Positions 61,755 through 64,000 of a stretch of 64,000 nt of DNA are shown here, one piece after another. Below the pieces are notes generated by a model. The model was given only the letters and a program-made list of their open reading frames with translations, was not told the origin of the DNA and ran no database searches. Origin of the DNA: Paenibacillus tyrphae (GTDB lineage: Bacteria > Bacillota > Bacilli > Paenibacillales > NBRC-103111); NCBI RefSeq assembly GCF_027925525.1, contig NZ_BSDJ01000008.1, forward strand, positions 1-64,000. The letters run 5' to 3'. Position numbers and translations under genes: made by a program. Positions within the stretch are counted from its first letter, which is position 1. The number at the start of each line of letters is the position of its first letter.

Positions 61755-61772
61755 ATTTTCCAAATGGAAACT
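61755..61772. promoter_or_regulatory. MarR-type operator before the UvrA-like gene
   Basis: ATTTTCCAAATGGAAACT is a near-palindrome sharing TTTCCA and GGAAACTA-type arms with the site at 61232-61251. Confidence 0.6.
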
Positions 61773-61817
61773 AATATCCTTAAATCATCATTCTTGAAGA
61801 AGGAGAAGATCCAACCG

Positions 61818-64000
61818 ATGAACCTGCAAAACGGCGCCTCCGACAACCGGCACGATCTGATCCGCGTTACAGGCGCAAGGGAAAATAATCTGAAAAACGT
61901 GACGGTGAGCATACCGAAGAAGCGGATCACCGTATTTACGGGCGTATCCGGCTCCGGCAAATCTTCGCTTGTCTTCGATACGATTGCCGCGGAATCGCAG
62001 CGCCAACTCAACGAAACGTTCACTAGCTTCGTTCGGCATCGCCTCCCCCATTACGGGCAGCCGGATGTGGACTCGTTGGACAATCTGTCCGTCGCGATCG
62101 TAGTCGATCAGAAACGGCTCGGCGGCAACGTCCGCTCCACCGTTGGAACCGTCACCGATATTTATTCCTTGCTGTGGTTGCTGTACTCCCGAATCGGCAA
62201 GCCGTTCGTCGGTTATTCCAATGCCTTTTCTTTCAACGATCCGCACGGGATGTGCCCCAAATGCGAAGGATTGGGAACGGTAGCGGCGATTGATCTCGAC
62301 CGGCTGCTCGACCGGCAAAAGTCGCTGAACGAGGGGGCCATCCGATTCCCCACGTTCCGCCCCGGCGAATGGCGTTGGAAACGGTATGTTTGTTCCGGAT
62401 TATTCGACAACGACAAAAAGCTCGGGGAATATACGGACGAGGAATGGGACACGCTGCTTTACAAAACGGATATGAAGCTGAAGCATCCCGGTCCCGGATG
62501 GCCGCCGACCTCCAAATACGAAGGTGTGATTCCCCGGTTCGAACGGAGCTTTCTGACCAAGGAATCCGAGGAGGCCAAAAGGCGCTACAAGGAAGAGTTC
62601 GACCGGATCGTCACCCGGGGCGCTTGTCCTCTGTGCAAGGGGACCAGACTGAATCAGGAGGTGCTCGGCTGCAAGATCAACGGCAAGAGCATAGCAGACT
62701 GCACGGCCATGCAGATCAGCGAGCTTGCCCCCGTGATACGCGCCATTGACGCGCCTGTCGCCGCAACCATGGTCGACGCCATCGTCGAACGGCTGGAGCA
62801 TCTGATTTCCGTCGGATTAGGCTACCTCAGCCTGAACCGGGAAACGTCCACGCTGTCCGGCGGCGAATCGCAGCGGGTCAAAATGGTGCGGCATCTTGGC
62901 AGCAGTCTGACGGATATCACGTACATTTTTGACGAGCCGAGCATCGGTCTTCATCCTCACGACGTTCACCGGCTGAACTCTCTGATGAAGCGTCTCCGGG
63001 ACAAAGGGAATACGGTCCTTGTCGTCGAGCACGATCCCGATGTCATCGCTATCGCCGACCATGTGATCGATATGGGACCGGAAGCAGGCGCCAAAGGCGG
63101 CAGGATCGTCTACGAAGGCGATCTGGATGGTCTGGCGGCTTCCGGCACCCTGACCGGAACGTATCTCGGCCGCCGGCCCCGGCTCAAGACGCCGCCGAGA
63201 CAACCGGGCGCGGGAGGTTCGCTCGTGATCGGCCCTGCCTCCCTGCATAACCTCAAAGACGTGAGCGTCCGCATCCCGCAAGGCGTAATGACGGTCGTTA
63301 CCGGCGTAGCGGGCTCAGGGAAAAGCACGCTGATCAACAAGGTGCTGCCCCGGCATTATCCGGAAGCCGTCTTCATCGATCAAGGAGCCATCCAAGGCTC
63401 GAAGCGTTCCAATCCCGCGACCTACACCGCGATGCTCGACCCGATCCGCGAGCTGTTTGCCCGAGCGAACCGGGTTAGCCCCACATTGTTCAGCTTCAAC
63501 TCCAACGGCGCATGTCCGGAATGCAAAGGGCTTGGCGTCACGTATACGGATCTTGCCTTCATGGACCCGATCGTCAGCCGATGCGAAGGCTGCCAAGGAC
63601 GCCGGTTTACCGAGGAGGTTCTGGGCTATACGCTGCGTGATAAATCGATCGATGAGGTTCTGGAGATGAGTGTAGCGGATGCGCGGACCTTCTTTGGGGA
63701 GGAAGCGATTCGGACGATACTGGAGCGTCTAGGCGACGTCGGACTGGACTATATTACGCTCGGGCAGCCGCTGAATACGCTCTCCGGCGGGGAACGGCAG
63801 CGCCTGAAGCTCGCAGCCGAGCTGGAGCGAAGCGGTCAAATCTACGTATTCGACGAACCGACTACCGGATTGCATCTCTCCGATGTCGACCGCCTGATCG
63901 GCCTGCTGAACCGGCTCGTGGACAACGGCAGCACGGTGATCGTGATCGAGCATAACCTCGACTTGATCAGTCAAGCCGATTGGATCGTCGATTTGGGTCC
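61818..64000 (+). CDS. UvrA-like tandem ABC ATPase (partial, runs off the window)
   Basis: About 727 residues are present. Two ABC modules show Walker A (GVSGSGKSS; GVAGSGKST), signatures (LSGGESQR; LSGGERQR) and Walker B (IFDEPSIGLH; VFDEPTTGLH). Cysteine pairs CPKCEG, CPLCKG and CPECKG with CEGCQG are UvrA zinc modules. The chain is shorter than true UvrA, with the UvrB-binding region reduced, like the UvrA2/DrrC group tied to drug or DNA-adduct resistance. AAGGAG lies upstream of the ATG. Control by the adjacent MarR is likely. Confidence 0.85.
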   Translation, partial: MNLQNGASDNRHDLIRVTGARENNLKNVTVSIPKKRITVFTGVSGSGKSSLVFDTIAAESQRQLNETFTSFVRHRLPHYGQPDVDSLDNLSVAIVVDQKRLGGNVRSTVGTVTDIYSLLWLLYSRIGKPFVGYSNAFSFNDPHGMCPKCEGLGTVAAIDLDRLLDRQKSLNEGAIRFPTFRPGEWRWKRYVCSGLFDNDKKLGEYTDEEWDTLLYKTDMKLKHPGPGWPPTSKYEGVIPRFERSFLTKESEEAKRRYKEEFDRIVTRGACPLCKGTRLNQEVLGCKINGKSIADCTAMQISELAPVIRAIDAPVAATMVDAIVERLEHLISVGLGYLSLNRETSTLSGGESQRVKMVRHLGSSLTDITYIFDEPSIGLHPHDVHRLNSLMKRLRDKGNTVLVVEHDPDVIAIADHVIDMGPEAGAKGGRIVYEGDLDGLAASGTLTGTYLGRRPRLKTPPRQPGAGGSLVIGPASLHNLKDVSVRIPQGVMTVVTGVAGSGKSTLINKVLPRHYPEAVFIDQGAIQGSKRSNPATYTAMLDPIRELFARANRVSPTLFSFNSNGACPECKGLGVTYTDLAFMDPIVSRCEGCQGRRFTEEVLGYTLRDKSIDEVLEMSVADARTFFGEEAIRTILERLGDVGLDYITLGQPLNTLSGGERQRLKLAAELERSGQIYVFDEPTTGLHLSDVDRLIGLLNRLVDNGSTVIVIEHNLDLISQADWIVDLG

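Overview
The window is about 55% GC and reads as chromosome of a spore-forming Gram-positive bacterium, most likely Paenibacillus or a close relative. The pointers are AGGAGG-type ribosome binding sites, frequent TTG and GTG starts, the dppABCDE-ykfABC murein-peptide operon in Bacillus subtilis order, the sporulation pair yhbH-spoVR, a GlnK/GlnL-type two-component system, mdxEFG-type maltodextrin uptake and Bacillus-type acsA. I see no rRNA, tRNA, CRISPR array or transposase gene.

Left end (1-9760). A palindromic repeat carrying an internal insertion is followed by two divergent gene sets. Leftward run a carrier-protein-type class II aminoacyl ligase, a PhyH dioxygenase and a VOC protein. Rightward run a family 2 glycosyltransferase, a class III aminotransferase, a HEXXH peptidase, an APH-fold kinase, a YqaJ-type nuclease homologue and an NqrB/RnfD-like membrane protein, all closely spaced. 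I do not recognise this combination and rate it the best candidate for an undescribed pathway.

Middle left (9840-25450). A lipoprotein gene is followed by a glutamate/dicarboxylate symporter divergent from a GlnK/GlnL-like two-component system. Next comes the complete dppABCDE-ykfABC set for import and breakdown of cell-wall peptides, split by a 720-bp gene-free stretch between dppE and ykfA. A DUF3870 protein, a 57-residue acidic protein and a DinB-like protein follow.

Centre (25535-40280). A two-module NRPS ends in a reductase domain (partial C-A-T-C-A-T-R, the aureusimine-synthetase layout). It has an attenuator-like leader. Then come a formate/nitrite-type channel with an FNR/CRP-like site, a Fic protein, an uncharacterised protein, a zinc-ribbon protein, a probable frameshifted small gene, yhbH-spoVR, a tiny holin-like toxin reading frame and a DUF3829 lipoprotein.

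Amidase region (40284-45866). amiE-amiB-amiS has a near-consensus sigma-54 promoter. It is divergent from a gene fusing an AmiC-type amide-sensing domain to a sigma-54 activator, with two matching palindromes between them. A compact copy of the left-end repeat follows.

Right part (45881-64000). acsA is paired with an adenylate kinase gene. After a methyltransferase comes a maltodextrin operon (mdxEFG, neopullulanase, LacI regulator, two paralogous esterases, a secreted protein) with repeated LacI-type operators. An AT-rich orphan follows, then a DoxX-ArsR-AHSA1 operon with twin operators at its promoter. The window closes with a MarR regulator next to a UvrA-like ABC ATPase that runs off the end.
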